A stretch of DNA of 64,000 nt from Bugulina stolonifera (Eukaryota > Bryozoa > Gymnolaemata > Cheilostomatida > Bugulidae). Each line of letters opens with the position of its first letter. Positions within the stretch are counted from its first letter, which is position 1. The notes under the pieces are model-generated. The model did not search any database. It had not been told where the DNA came from and saw only the letters and a program-made list of their open reading frames with translations. The stretch is taken from positions 17,308,501 through 17,372,500 of the forward strand of contig OW285190.1 in assembly GCA_935421135.1 (NCBI GenBank). Direction: 5' to 3'. Below are positions 1-11,530 of this stretch, piece by piece. A program made the position numbers and the translations under genes.

Positions 1-379
1 AGGCAGAAAATTAAGTAGGAAATTGCCTGCAGAAAAAAAGCAAGTAGTCTAAAATACAGCATAGTTAGAGAATTTGCTTCCGCCAGTGTAATATCTTTAG
101 TAGAAAAAGTTGCTTTTGGTGTGCAAGACAACTGGCCTCCAAACTCGCAGAAAAAGTTGCTATAGATGTATTAAGCTCTGTGGAAGCAAACTAGCACTGT
201 TTATTATTGCAATGCTTGGTACACAAATCATAAGTTTTTTCAAATTGTGTGGTAAGCCTTTGATGCTCTTAAAACACATGCAAAGTTGATTCTTTTTTGA
301 CAGGCCATTTTACCAATAATAGACAATTTCACATGAGCCATGAGGAAATTACATCATTTTGTTTTCTTCTCTTTTATAG

Positions 380-475
380 AAAAGTCTGGTAATTGAAGAA
401 GCTCTCGGGGAGGATTTAAAATATTATATCAGTGATAGAGAACTTCTAATTTCAATGTGTTTCGCCTTCTATTAG
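380..475 (+). pseudogene. Candidate short exon, unit copy 1
   Basis: A strong pyrimidine tract and TAG acceptor at 377-379 are followed by 31 open codons starting KSLVIEEALGEDLKYYI and ending at TAG 473-475. In copy 2 (acceptor at 10,716-10,718) a 2-bp difference creates an early stop after the YYI residues, while copy 3 (21,076-21,177) stays open for 33 codons. I do not recognise the peptide. It may be an exon of the same decaying gene as the downstream exons. No convincing donor was found. Confidence 0.35.
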
Positions 476-1131
476 GTTTACTCGAATAAATGGTGCAACT
501 AAATATCAAATCAATCGTCTAATCAATGCCCAATAGATGGGTTATATAAAAATACTCAAAAGTAAGTGCGAATGAAGGCTAAAACTGCATGTGTTTCATT
601 TAGAGTGACAAAGTGTGCTGCTGCCTGCGCCAAGAATCAGAAGCAATATTTGGCATATTATTATTTGTTCTAGTAAATAGATGCAAAAGTACATGGCAAA
701 GTTATTCAACACCTCATGATTGTGCTGCATGTGCATAAGAGGCAATAGATAAGTTGCTGATCTCATACTTATTCATATCTGCTCACTACTTATTAAAGAT
801 AATTCGCTACTATATACTTGTGATGGTTCAAGGCAATTTATGGAGAATTGACCATTTTAAGAAATTGTCGTCTCCTGTTGAATGTCCCCATTTGACGAAG
901 AACTCACTCTTCACTCACGCTTTGCTCACACGTCCTCATTTCCCAGTAGAAAAACCAGCTTAGACTATAAAGGCCCATAGAGGTTTGGAACCCAGCCCAC
1001 CAACCTTATATTTTGATTAGCTTTTTATTGATGTATTACAGTAACTCCTAGGTGCATTAGTATTGGAGCTACAGTAGGACTGCATTTGCCTGCAGGAAAA
1101 GTGGGACTGCATTTGCCAGCGTATGCTAGTA

Positions 1132-1132
<1 letters not shown>

Positions 1133-1164
<32 letters not shown>
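1133..1164. repeat. GT microsatellite, copy 1
   Basis: A run of GT dinucleotides, about 16 repeats here and about 25 in copy 2 at 11,478-11,526. Copy 3 breaks off at the same place. Confidence 0.95.
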
Positions 1165-1167
<3 letters not shown>

Positions 1168-4100
1168 CTAGCGGAAGGTGTCAAATGCAGTCTTTGGCGA
1201 GTACTCTCGCCTGCAAATGGGGACATGCCGTCAAATGAGGACGTCCTCAGTTGTCGTAGCCTAATTTCCTTGATCAGCAAGAAAATTTATGCGGGACGGT
1301 CTTGGTTTCATTAGAATCCAAGCCAGTCCCCACTTGACATCATTTATGGCACAGAGTGAGTATGCGCATTTTGCAGAATTTGTATTCATGTGTCCCCATT
1401 TAGTTGGTGGGATTCCTCATATAAAATTGTCTTTGAAGTTGTCTGACCTTTCTAACAATGTCCTCATTTACATGGTGTGAGTTCTTGTACATAGAGTTCT
1501 GCCTCAAAGTAATTATTGGATTTGTCCTCTCTCCAACATAATGTCCTCATTTGCTTTTCTGGGAGTGTATGGGCAGTAATAGGTGGTATAGTTATTCAAG
1601 AAAACAGCTGTGTGCACAATTGAGATAAGTATAATATGCTAATACTCTATCAGATGCTTTCTGATGTATTTGTCCAGCGATGCCCAACCTCTGCTTTTAT
1701 TCTTAGTCTATTTTCATGTAGTTGTGACAGCACAATCAACACTCAATGCAACTATCTCCTTTAGCTACATGTACTTCATTATGAGAATATGGTGTACAGC
1801 AAGAAATGCAACTAGTTGAGTTATTTTGGTGCTCGCTAAGAACTTGAAGCACAAAGCACTAATATATCTTCATGTTATTCTTATTTTTTACCTCAATGCC
1901 CTAGAATTATCTCCCTTAATAACAATAATTCTGTTATTGTAAGTGGTAAGTTGGTTAAAACCTAGTGTCACAATGACTGAGTACGGACGGAGTACAAACC
2001 GATCGTAATAACTGAGTAGAAATTGAGTAAGGGTTGTTGAGTATGAGTACTGAATGGCTTAATTTGGCTGCACTCATTATGGTGTGCAACAACTCCTGAC
2101 TACATGCATCATGTATATGTTGGTTTCCATGAAAATATTAAGCTGTTTGTTCATGATTGTCATTACATTTTTGTACTTCTGACAGTGTGTTTAATTTAAT
2201 GCATTTGAAGGGAATATTGTTGCTTAACAAAATAATAATGTTATAACTACATGATGTAATTCCCACTAACTTTTCACATTCTGCCTAATAATTGGTAGCA
2301 TGATGGTTGAGGTTTTCATGTGCCACATAAATGCCCCTGATGTTATAAAGCACCATCGCTTTGCCCATTGAAGTTATATTTTATTGGTTCACTAAGTTTT
2401 TTCCAAGTGAGAGCAAGGCTTCAAAATCTGGAGTATCCCATGTACATGTACATGTAAATCTGGATTATTGGCAACTGTGACACCTAATCACAATGGTTGA
2501 ACTTTATAACACAGGTTGAGGTTGCATTGGAAAGCTCAAGATTTCTAAAATTATTAGTTGGTTTGATAAACATCTAACTGGATGCACAAGTATCTACATG
2601 TACTTACAGGATAGCAAAATGAATGCATTTTGAGAGTTCTTTAGCTTTATGTCAACGATTTACATTGGACCTGCATTGCCTTGTCAAATTTAGCTAGTGT
2701 AAATTGCCTTGTCAACTTGAGGCAGTGCATACCAACAGAGGCTGGTAAATATAATATATAATTAAAAGGCTAATGTAAGTAGCAAGTTGGTTAGAACCTA
2801 GTATCACAATGACTGAGTACTGAGTAGTCACTGAGTACAAACTAAATAAAACTGGGTACCAACTGAATGAAGGTTGTGGAGTACTGAGTGGCTTACTTTG
2901 GCTGCACTCATTATGGTATGCAGCAGCTCCTGACTGCATGCATAATGTTGATGCATAAGTCTAAGGCAAATTTCAGATCTATGGTTTTTTAGATTCTATC
3001 TGATTTATTTGTGCACCGCTTTTGTTCCTAGTTCAGCTGTAGCGGTGAAAATGATGATGTACAAGTACATGTACCGACCAGGCCGAATTTTCATGTTAAT
3101 ATTGTTACATTTTGGGCACCAACTTTAGGAAACATTGGGCCTAATTGATCTAAACCCAATGTAACTAATTACATGTTTAAGTAACAGAGGAATACATGTA
3201 GGCAATTAAACAGGTAATCAACATTTAAATTTCCCATGAACTATATAGAGCCTAAATCGTAATTAATTTGCTCTTGGAACATAATTTAAAAACAATATAA
3301 AATGTTTAAACATGAATAAATAGCAAATCATTCAGAATAGGCTACTTTCTCAAGACAAACTCTTATCTGAATTATAGATTTTTGCTAGTTTCGTAGACAT
3401 CTCTAGGATGGGTCACAGTTATTATGGACTGTGTTTGAACTATGGAAATTGGCAATATGAGACACAAACAGAAAAACACTGTCTTACTGCTGAAGTCAGC
3501 TGTTTGATATCTGTTCTGCAATAAACCATCACTAGCAACAACACATGACTAAGTAATGACCTAACTTCAAGGTGTACATTTAAACCAGTAAAATGCTTGG
3601 TATCAAGATTTAGTTTTATAACCAGAGATAAAATTTTAAGTTTACCCCATAGTTGCTAAGAAGGAAAGACAGGAATTAGGAAGATCTGAGCGTAGAACCT
3701 CTAGCAAAATTACTTTTTAGAGTGCAAATCTATATAATTTGTAGATGCATGGAAAGGTATTTTAAAAGGTAGATTTCAAAAGATATTTATATGTTGGTTG
3801 ATTAACAGATATCTGGCATCAGTTTACATTAATGGGATAACATTTTAAAAAGAATGCATTTAAAGAGCTTAAATACACTTCTTACATGCATTAACTAAAT
3901 TTTGTAAGAGCTAATAAAATTGAAATTTAAAGGTTTAATGTTACTCATCACCAGGACTCTCCATGAGAAGTGTGTGCACTATCTTCACATTATAATTTTC
4001 ACTTGGGATTACCCGATTGCGCAGACAGTGTGAAATGTACATAAAATATAATTTGTGTCACATGAAAAGTTTCTTTGCATCTCCACCAACCATCTAGTTA

Positions 4101-5534
4101 AGTCAAATGTAAATATTTCCATCATTATACATGTAGGTTGATTCTACCTTGGTTTCTTTGTCACTGTTAGACAAGGTATCAATGAATGGGGGTAGGTTGT
4201 GCTGGCCATTGTCGTATTCTCATAATTAGTAGGTTTCAGCAGCAATTAGTGATAATAATTCAGTGATAACAATAGCAGAATACACAGTACAGAATTCATA
4301 GTACAGAATACACAGTACATAATTCAAAGTACAGAGAACTGAGTACCAGTAATACTGATTACCGATTGGCGTATTTCCGTATTTCCATTCTACTCAGCCC
4401 AACTACCTTTTTTGTCCATGGAGACATGAACCAAGTGGCAAGTGCTCATCCCTACAGTAAACATGAGTACTATCCTATTTCTAATTTTCTTTGAGCAAAG
4501 TGTTGTCACAGATGTTGCTCTTTCAACTTCATCACACCTATATGGTCTAAAAGGAAAGGCTCAAACCAGGCTCATTCATTTTTCCTTGCTTCACCACTAG
4601 TCTAGCATCTGTACCAGCCAATATTGAGAGAGAGTTTGAGTGAATAGCCGCAAAAAGTTAGACATTAAAAGGTAAGTGAATGCGCCATTTTATATTGTTG
4701 GCCACCTTGTCACACTATGTTTTCCAGACTGTAATTAGTGCAGGAATTTAACCTTAATTAGGTGTTTTTTATATATTACGCTAAAAAATTGACAATTTAT
4801 TTTCTGAAGTGACATGAATACATAGATTGGACATTTTAATTTATTGTTAGATTTATTGCCCTTTTATTACTGCATGTAGCTGTTTAGTTGAGGTTATTCT
4901 ATCATGCAAATGTATGTGCTAAGACAAACATGTTCATGCGAATAGGTTCTCTAAACATTAATTGTTGATCGAAAGTACCAATGGCTGATTATGATCTTAG
5001 CAAATATTTTAGTCTAGAGCCTTTACTTTTTCTTCCATTGTAACATTAGCTATAGTCAAATCAGCCCCAATCTAGCCAGGAAGAATAGTTATTAGTTCTT
5101 GTAATGTCAATTGTACTTTCAGCTCGAATTCTCTCCTGTATATCTAAATTTTGCGCGACACTTCATTGTATTAAACCTAGAGTTTTGCCTTGCTGCAACC
5201 AAAGGCTTTGTAATTTAAAGTAAACTGCTAATTCGAAAGTTAGCCTACATAAAATTGATGATTGCTGTTAAGGGGACAGCCTACTTATGTAGTTGAAGTG
5301 GCTTTGATCTAAATGTTTGTAAAACTAATCAATTTGTCCTGAGAAAACCACCTTCTTATTCTATAGGTGACAGACTCAAGCCGATCTGGAGAAAGTTTCT
5401 GTCAAACTGTTAAAGGTAATAAACCCATTTCCTCAATTACCGGGAATGAAAGAAAAATTAAATTACTCTATTTGAGAATTAAACTAATATGCATGTAGCC
5501 ATTTATGCAGTTTCTCACTTGGCACATACGTAGA

Positions 5535-7360
5535 CCATGTCCTCATTTGACAAGACGAGAGAGAAACAAACAATACTTCCTTTAGCAACAAACTGATTGT
5601 TACACCCACGGACAGGTCCTCATCTGGTATATGTCTAAAGCCGCCATCACTCACACTCACTGTGTCCTTGTTTGACAGAGAAAAGAAACATACACCGCTC
5701 TCTTTGTCAGCCAAAGGCCATGTTTATAGCCGGGTCCTCAATTGGTAAATAGCTAAACTTACTGTTACTCACTGCATGTCCTCATTTGGTACATGGCCAA
5801 ACTTGCCATTACTCACGCTCATAAGCTATACAGTTTTTTACCATGTCCTCGTTTGACAGGACAGAAACAAACAATACTTCCTTTGACAACAAACTGATTG
5901 TTACACCTACAAACAGGTCCTCATTTGGTATATGACTAAACCGGCAATCACTCGCACTCACTATGTCCTTATTTGACAGGGAAAAGAAATGTATACCATT
6001 CTCTTTAACCACCAGATATCATGTCTATAGCCAGGACCACCTTTGGCATGATGTAGTCAAACTTACCATTACTCACTACACTGCGTCCTCATTTGGTACA
6101 TAGCAAAACTTACCATTACTCACACTTATTGGCTATACAGCTTGTTGCCATGTCCTCATTTGACAAGACAAGAGAGAAGGAAACAACACTTACTTTGACA
6201 ACAAACTGATTGTGACACCTACAAACAGGTCCTCATTTGGTATATGGGTGAACCTGCCATCACTCGCACTCACTATGTCCTTATTTGACAGGGAAAAGAA
6301 GTGTACACCACTCTCTTTAACAACCAGATATCATGTCTATAGCCAGGTCCTCATTTGGTGGAAATGAGAGAGGGGCAAACACTACTCCATTCGGCAACAA
6401 ACTGACTGTTACATCTATGAACGTGTCCTCAGTTGGTCCATGGTACATTTACCTCCCGTTTGTACTCGCTCGCTATTCCAGAGTGCTCATTGCACCTCTG
6501 CCATAATCATGTTTGCACCATTTGTTGTGTTTTACAGATAAGAAAAACAGTGACATGAAAAAGGACAATTGGGAAAACAATGATGATGTCACCGACCATT
6601 ACCTTCTAGCAGGTAAAGTTATTAGCAGAATTTAGTTCTCTCATGAGTATTAACAAAAGCGGTTATAATATAGCTGAATTTGCCATGATTCATACTCATG
6701 AGGTGCATTGCTTGTTATTATGCCCTCGTTTAACAGAAAAGAGCGAGAAAAACATGTGCTGGTTTGGTACGGGACTGTCGTAGCCCTCACACTTATGAGT
6801 TGTGACATTGGATATCATGTTCTCAATTAGCAAGCATGAAAAACACTACTCTAATCGAACTGGTACATGTTTGGTATTAGCAAAAAATTCTATATTCACA
6901 CTCATAGGCTATACAGTTTGCTTATGTCCTCATTTGGTGAAAATGAGAGAGTGGCAAACACAACTCCTTTTGATTGTTACATCGATGAACAGGTCCTACT
7001 AATTGCACTGTGTCCCCATTTGGCACCTAGCATTGCTCACTGCACTATGTCCTCATTTGGTATATTGACAAGCTTACCATTGCTCACACTCACTGTGTCC
7101 TAATTTGGTACATAACTGGACATAACATCTCTTGCACCTTGTCCTCATTTGACAATGATGAGAGAGAAGCAAACAATCCTTCCTTTAGCAACTAACTGAT
7201 TGTGACACTCACGTACAGGTCCTCATTTGGTACATGGCTAAACTGACCATTTCTCACTGTACTATGTCCTCATTTGACCGGTACCGGTTAAAAGTATTTC
7301 TAATTTTAATATTCAAATGAAAATATAGTATTATATCCGTGACCAGGTCCTCATTTAGTT
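5535..7360. repeat. GTCCTCATTTG motif array, unit copy 1
   Basis: About 26 variants of the 11-mer GTCCTCATTTG lie at irregular spacings of 40-100 bp. They mostly alternate between GTCCTCATTTGGTA(C/T)AT and GTCCTCATTTGACA forms, separated by semi-conserved text such as ACTCACACTCACTATG and AAACAAACAATAC. Scattered copies also occur at 883-1,560. The array overlaps introns of the gene fragment. The pattern is that of an old, degenerate higher-order minisatellite. Confidence 0.75.
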
Positions 7361-7690
7361 AAAACAAGAGAGAGGCAAACACTACTCTTTGGGATAAACA
7401 GCGTATAGATATATCCATGACCAGGTCCATTCTTGATATTCTCTCTACAAACACCGGTTTTCAAAATCAACTTTTATGCCATTTAAATTTTACAGGTGAC
7501 AACTGTAGTGAGCTGGAGAATGATGACCTGAAGGATGAGAATGAGACTGGCCATCAGTATTTTGCTAGTAACTATTCTAACAAAAAATTGTCATGATGTG
7601 TTTTATGTCTTATGTTAGAACTTACACAAGGATTTTTCAATTTGTTTACGCGGGTTCTAGGAACTTGATTTCACATTTATAAAACTACAT

Positions 7691-7780
7691 GCCCGACCAG
7701 GTTTGAACCTGGGGCATTTACATCAGCCAGTTACCTTGTGCTCTAGACAGGACACCCGACCACTTAACCAGCTCAGCCAC
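7691..7780 (-). repeat. tRNA-derived SINE-like sequence, copy 1
   Basis: On the minus strand the sequence contains TGGCTGAGCTGG, a good RNA polymerase III A box, and GGTTCAAACC, a good B box, about 60 bases apart. Terminal pairing is imperfect and the T-stem register is off by one, so this reads as a tRNA-derived SINE head or tRNA pseudogene rather than a working tRNA. Confidence 0.5.
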
Positions 7781-9159
7781 TTTGAAAAAAAAACACTTTG
7801 ATAGGTGACATGAGTTGCTTGTCATAAATGTGCATTCTTTATTCACATGGGGGTACTGTTCTATGGTCATCATTGCCCCACTGCCATTGAGCTGCACTAT
7901 TTCTATCCTCTGTCATTGCAGAGACCTTCAGCTTTAGCAGCATCCCTTTAAATATTTTGATGATTGATATAGTATTTATTATAAGCAAATAGAATTTGTG
8001 CTACTTCGGTATTATACCATAATATTATGCTTCACCATTTTCTGTTCGTAAAGTTCAATGTCAATTTGAAAGTTGGCAGCCTTGAACTAGAGATTGTAGC
8101 CGATTTCATGGGCCATGACATTTCTGCCTCTAGGAAGATTTACAGACAATCAGATACACATTTCCAGTTGGCAAAGGTGTCTAAGCTGCTCGTCGCTGCA
8201 GTATCAAAAAATCGCTTCAAATATCATGGCAAGAGTTTGGAAGAAATTGACATTGCAGAAGAACTAGATTGTGAGTATTTTTTTTATCTGAATTTACAGT
8301 TTTCTAAAGTTTATTTTCTATTGTGCAAGTAGTAAAAAAGTTACAATTGCTCCCTGTCTTACATTATGTTGTTCATTATATGTGCAACTCAAGTATTGCA
8401 TTATAGCTGATTTGTCTAACACTAATATTTTGTTGCTTGTCACACATTCAGCAATTCTCAGCATTTCACATCGTGGCTATTTTAAACCTTGCATGTAACA
8501 GGGTTCTGCATCGTAGCTAACTCTATCAGCGACCTTCATCTCACTCTGCTCTGAGAGTATCCATCTATGTTTCAGTCTACCTCTAGTTATCTTGCCTTCA
8601 ACACTTATATTATTGACTCTCCGAAAATCTTCCTCTTCTTCCTGCCGCACATTCAGAACTTTGATAGAAGGCAAAGCTTATATGAGTGAAGGAAACTGGG
8701 TTCTTACAAGACTGTCAATAAATGCTATACATGCAATAGAACAGTATTTGTCAATGATTTTTAGCTGATGAGTTCGAGAACGATGAGCCTGACGACTAAA
8801 TAGAAGTGAATGGGCGATAAAGGTCTTGAAATACTTCCCGTGAATGTCTAAAACAGCCTTTAGAGTCGGAAAATATACCTGTATAAGGGTAAGCCAAAGT
8901 GAATTTGTTTTTGAGACTGGGTTTTGGAATATACTACACTCTACGTCTCATTTACTGTACATGTAACTAACACTCATATTGTTCGCAACGAAAATTTAAC
9001 AATATGGTCTAACCTATAAGTTATATCATCCCGCTGTAGGATGAACAATGTGTTTAATGTCTAAACATGATGACATGCTGTGCAGCTCAACGGAGTGCAG
9101 CTCAACAATTTTACTTACAATGTTTGTGAATTAAGTATAAATGGTGTATGACATTCTAG

Positions 9160-10308
9160 TTGGTGAACAATTGCCTGGTGAAATCAAAGATCTTGCCAAT
9201 GAAAATGAGAGCTGTGGTTCAGAAACTGACATTGCCAGAGAAACATATAAGGCATCACATAGAGGTAAGATTTGCTCAACATGATTCTGAACTGGTAGCA
9301 TCAAATATTATTGTAATCTACCGGTGTCCATTTCTGTCCAAAATTTTTTGTGCAAAGTTGCGAACTCGTTAAGACATGATTTGCCAACAGCTTCCTAGCT
9401 AGCTAGAAATGCATGGCTGTGTAAATTATTACGAATACACTATGATGTGCATCTCGTAATATTGTGTACAGTATATTTAAGTTTAATGTAGGGTTGATAA
9501 AATATTTTAGGAGTCGAGAGAAACATGAAACAGGGAGAGCCAATCGAGGCTCTATCAAAAAGAACAAAAGAAGATAGTATCTTGAGCATAGTAATTACTG
9601 AAATTGTCTATAGTACATGTGGATATTCTACAGGCATCCACAGAGCTAGGTAATCGGGTAACATTTTCACCATAGGAAAATGTCATGATTGATAAAACAT
9701 TTGTGTACGGTGAAATCCGCTTAATTTAGCCCTGAATAATTCAAAAGCTTGGTTAGTTCTAACTATGAGCCTTAGTCTCTGCTGAGCACTATATAATGAC
9801 ACAAGTTAAATGAAGTGATCTTACAATTCAACAAGGGCCTAATTCACACCAATTATGGTAGTCCTTTGGAGTTGGAATTAAGCAAGTTTTAGTGTATTTC
9901 ACCCCAGGCAACATAGATCGAGCGTTTTACACATGCTGTCAAACACAAACTTTTACAGGCTGAGTTGGCATATTTTACTTGTTTTTTGTATTGTTCCAAA
10001 TTTTTGATATGTTTTATTGACACACAAGTTTCCTTCTTAAAAATTAATTGCGATATATTGCAGGAGTAACCATACAAGTCAACAAGTTCACTTTTGTGAC
10101 AATGTCAGCTGTGTATTTGTTCTATTAGGCAGTGGAGGTTTTGGCTAGAACAATGTAATTATGTCTAAAAACACTAACATTTCACTGTTCCGTTGTTCAC
10201 TTGTTATTTTTAGTGAAACCCGAAGTTTATACCGAGGAGGAGGTGAAGGCTGTTTGTGATTGCTTCAGGGAGTCTTGGAGCGCTATCCCAAACATGCAGG
10301 AGCATTGA
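9160..10308 (+). pseudogene. Downstream exons of the recombinase-like gene, unit copy 1
   Basis: Phase-1 exons follow at 9,160-9,264 (starts GEQLPGEIKDLANENES), 9,511-9,573 (ends ALSKRTKE), 10,064 onwards, and 10,214-10,308 (VKPEVYTEEEVKAVCDCFRE, stop TGA at 10,306). The order of GH box, acidic linker and then TEEEVKAV matches relatives in which a similar segment follows an acidic stretch. The 9,160 exon is phase-compatible with the donor at 8,270, so it could bypass the stop-bearing exon at 8,765. The exon ending at 9,573 has AT instead of GT at its donor in this copy. An open stretch in another frame beyond the TGA reads LARGCKKERQ, suggesting a frameshifted end. Confidence 0.4.
9705..9897 (-). 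mobile_element. Worn MITE related to the one at 25,125
   Basis: Ends read GGTGAAATCCGCTTAATT and, inverted, ACTAAAACTTGCTTAATTCC. Internal text (ACCATAATTGG, TTAGTCTCTGCTGAG) matches the better-preserved element at 25,125-25,563 in the opposite orientation, with a deletion of the middle. The copy 2 equivalent is at about 20,060-20,252. Confidence 0.5.
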
Positions 10309-11475
10309 AGTGTTTAAGTTAGCTCGTGGATGCAAAAAAGAAAGGCAGAATGTCAAGTAAGAAATTGCCTGCAGAAAAAAAGCAAGTAGTCTAAAATACA
10401 GCATAGTTAGAGAATGTGCTTCCGTCAGTCTAATATCTTTAGTAGAAAAAGTTGCTTTTGGTGTGCAAGACAACTGGCCTCCAAACTCGCAGAATAAGTT
10501 GCTATAGATGTATTAAGCTCTGTGGAAGCAAACTAGCACTGTTTATTATTGCAATGCTTGGTACACAAATCATAAGTTTTTTCAAATTGTGTGGTAAGCC
10601 TTTGCTCTTAAAACACATGCAAAGTTGATTCTTTTTTGACAGGCCATTTTACCAATAATAGACAATTTCACATGAGCCATAAGGAAATTACATCATTTTG
10701 TTTTCTTCTCTTTTATAGAAAAGTCTGGTAATTGAAGAAGCTCTCGGGGAGGATTTGAAATATTATATCTGAGTGATAGAGAACTTCTAATTTCAATGTG
10801 TTTTGCCTTTTATGTCTATTAGGTTTACTCGAATAAATAGTGCAACTAAATATCAAATCAATTGTCTAATCAATGCCCAATAGATGGGTTATATAAAAAT
10901 ACTCAAAAGTAAGTGCGAATGAAGGCTAAAACTGCACGTGTTTCATTTAGAGTGACAAAGTGTGCTGCTGCCTGCGCTAAGAATCAGAAGCAATATTTGG
11001 CATATTATTATTTGTTCTAGTAAATAGATGCAAAAGTACATTGCAAAGTTATTCAACACCTCATGATTGTGCTGCATGTGCATAAGAGGCAATAGATAAG
11101 TTGCTGATCTCATACTTATTCATATCTGCTCACTACTTATTAAAGATAATTCGCTACTATATACTTGTGATGGTTCAAGGCAATTTATGGAGAATTGACC
11201 ATTTTAAGAAATTGTCGTCTCCTGTTGAATGTCCCCATTTGACGAAGAACTCACTCTTTACTCACGCTTTGCTCACACGTCCTCATTCCCCAGTAGAAAA
11301 ACCAGCTCAGACTATAAAGGCCCATAGAGGTTTGGAACCCAGCCCACCAACCTTATATTTTGATTAGCTTTTTATTGATGTATTACAGTAACTCCTAGGT
11401 GCATTAGTATTGGAGCTACAGTAGGACTGCATTTGCCTGCAGGAAAAGTGGGACTGCATTTGCCACCGTATGCTA

Positions 11476-11530
<55 letters not shown>

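Larger units (their letters stand above)
5367..8799 (+). pseudogene. Tyrosine-recombinase-like gene fragment, unit copy 1 (exons to GHD domain)
   Basis: Exons consistent in phase lie at 5,367-5,415, 6,538-6,612, 7,496-7,567, about 8,027-8,270 and 8,765-8,799. The first three encode acidic linker-like sequence. The fourth encodes FMGHDISASRKIYRQ followed by LAKVSKLL and GKSLEEID. The GH...Y pattern resembles the C-terminal box of tyrosine recombinases (LGH...Y), and the LAKVSKLL/GKSLxEI order recalls Crypton-like or uncharacterised metazoan proteins that I know only by pattern. The last exon adds an acidic DSDEFENDEPDD tail and ends with TAA at 8,797. The catalytic Arg/His region that should precede the GH box is not seen. 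I infer a decayed or domesticated copy; an uncharacterised host gene is the alternative. Confidence 0.4.
1..10342. repeat. 10.35-kb tandem unit, copy 1
   Basis: The sequence at position 1 recurs at 10,343 and at 20,697, so the window opens inside a head-to-tail array. Copies 1 and 2 align along their whole length with scattered substitutions and small indels. Besides the exons listed separately, the unit holds a GT microsatellite at about 1,133, two diverged copies of a ~170-bp segment (about 1,945-2,110 and 2,770-2,945, rich in GAGTAC), another AGTAC-rich stretch at 4,270-4,360, and a long GTCCTCATTTG motif array at 5,535-7,360. I see no gene in 476-5,366 apart from these repeats. The array probably continues left of the window. 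Confidence 0.95.

Noticed and set aside
4590..4665. hAT transposase C-terminal remnant (ASVPANIEREFE-like)
   Set aside because: Only about a dozen residues resemble the motif, a stop follows, and no neighbouring transposase sequence was found.
7691..7780. Functional tRNA gene
   Set aside because: A and B boxes are good but the acceptor and T stems do not pair properly.
8477..8674. Minus-strand frame in the unit (and 18,833-19,030)
   Set aside because: It overlaps the intron before the acidic exon and has no start context, splice signals or recognisable motif. It recalls a retrotransposon reverse transcriptase tail, but too weakly to call.
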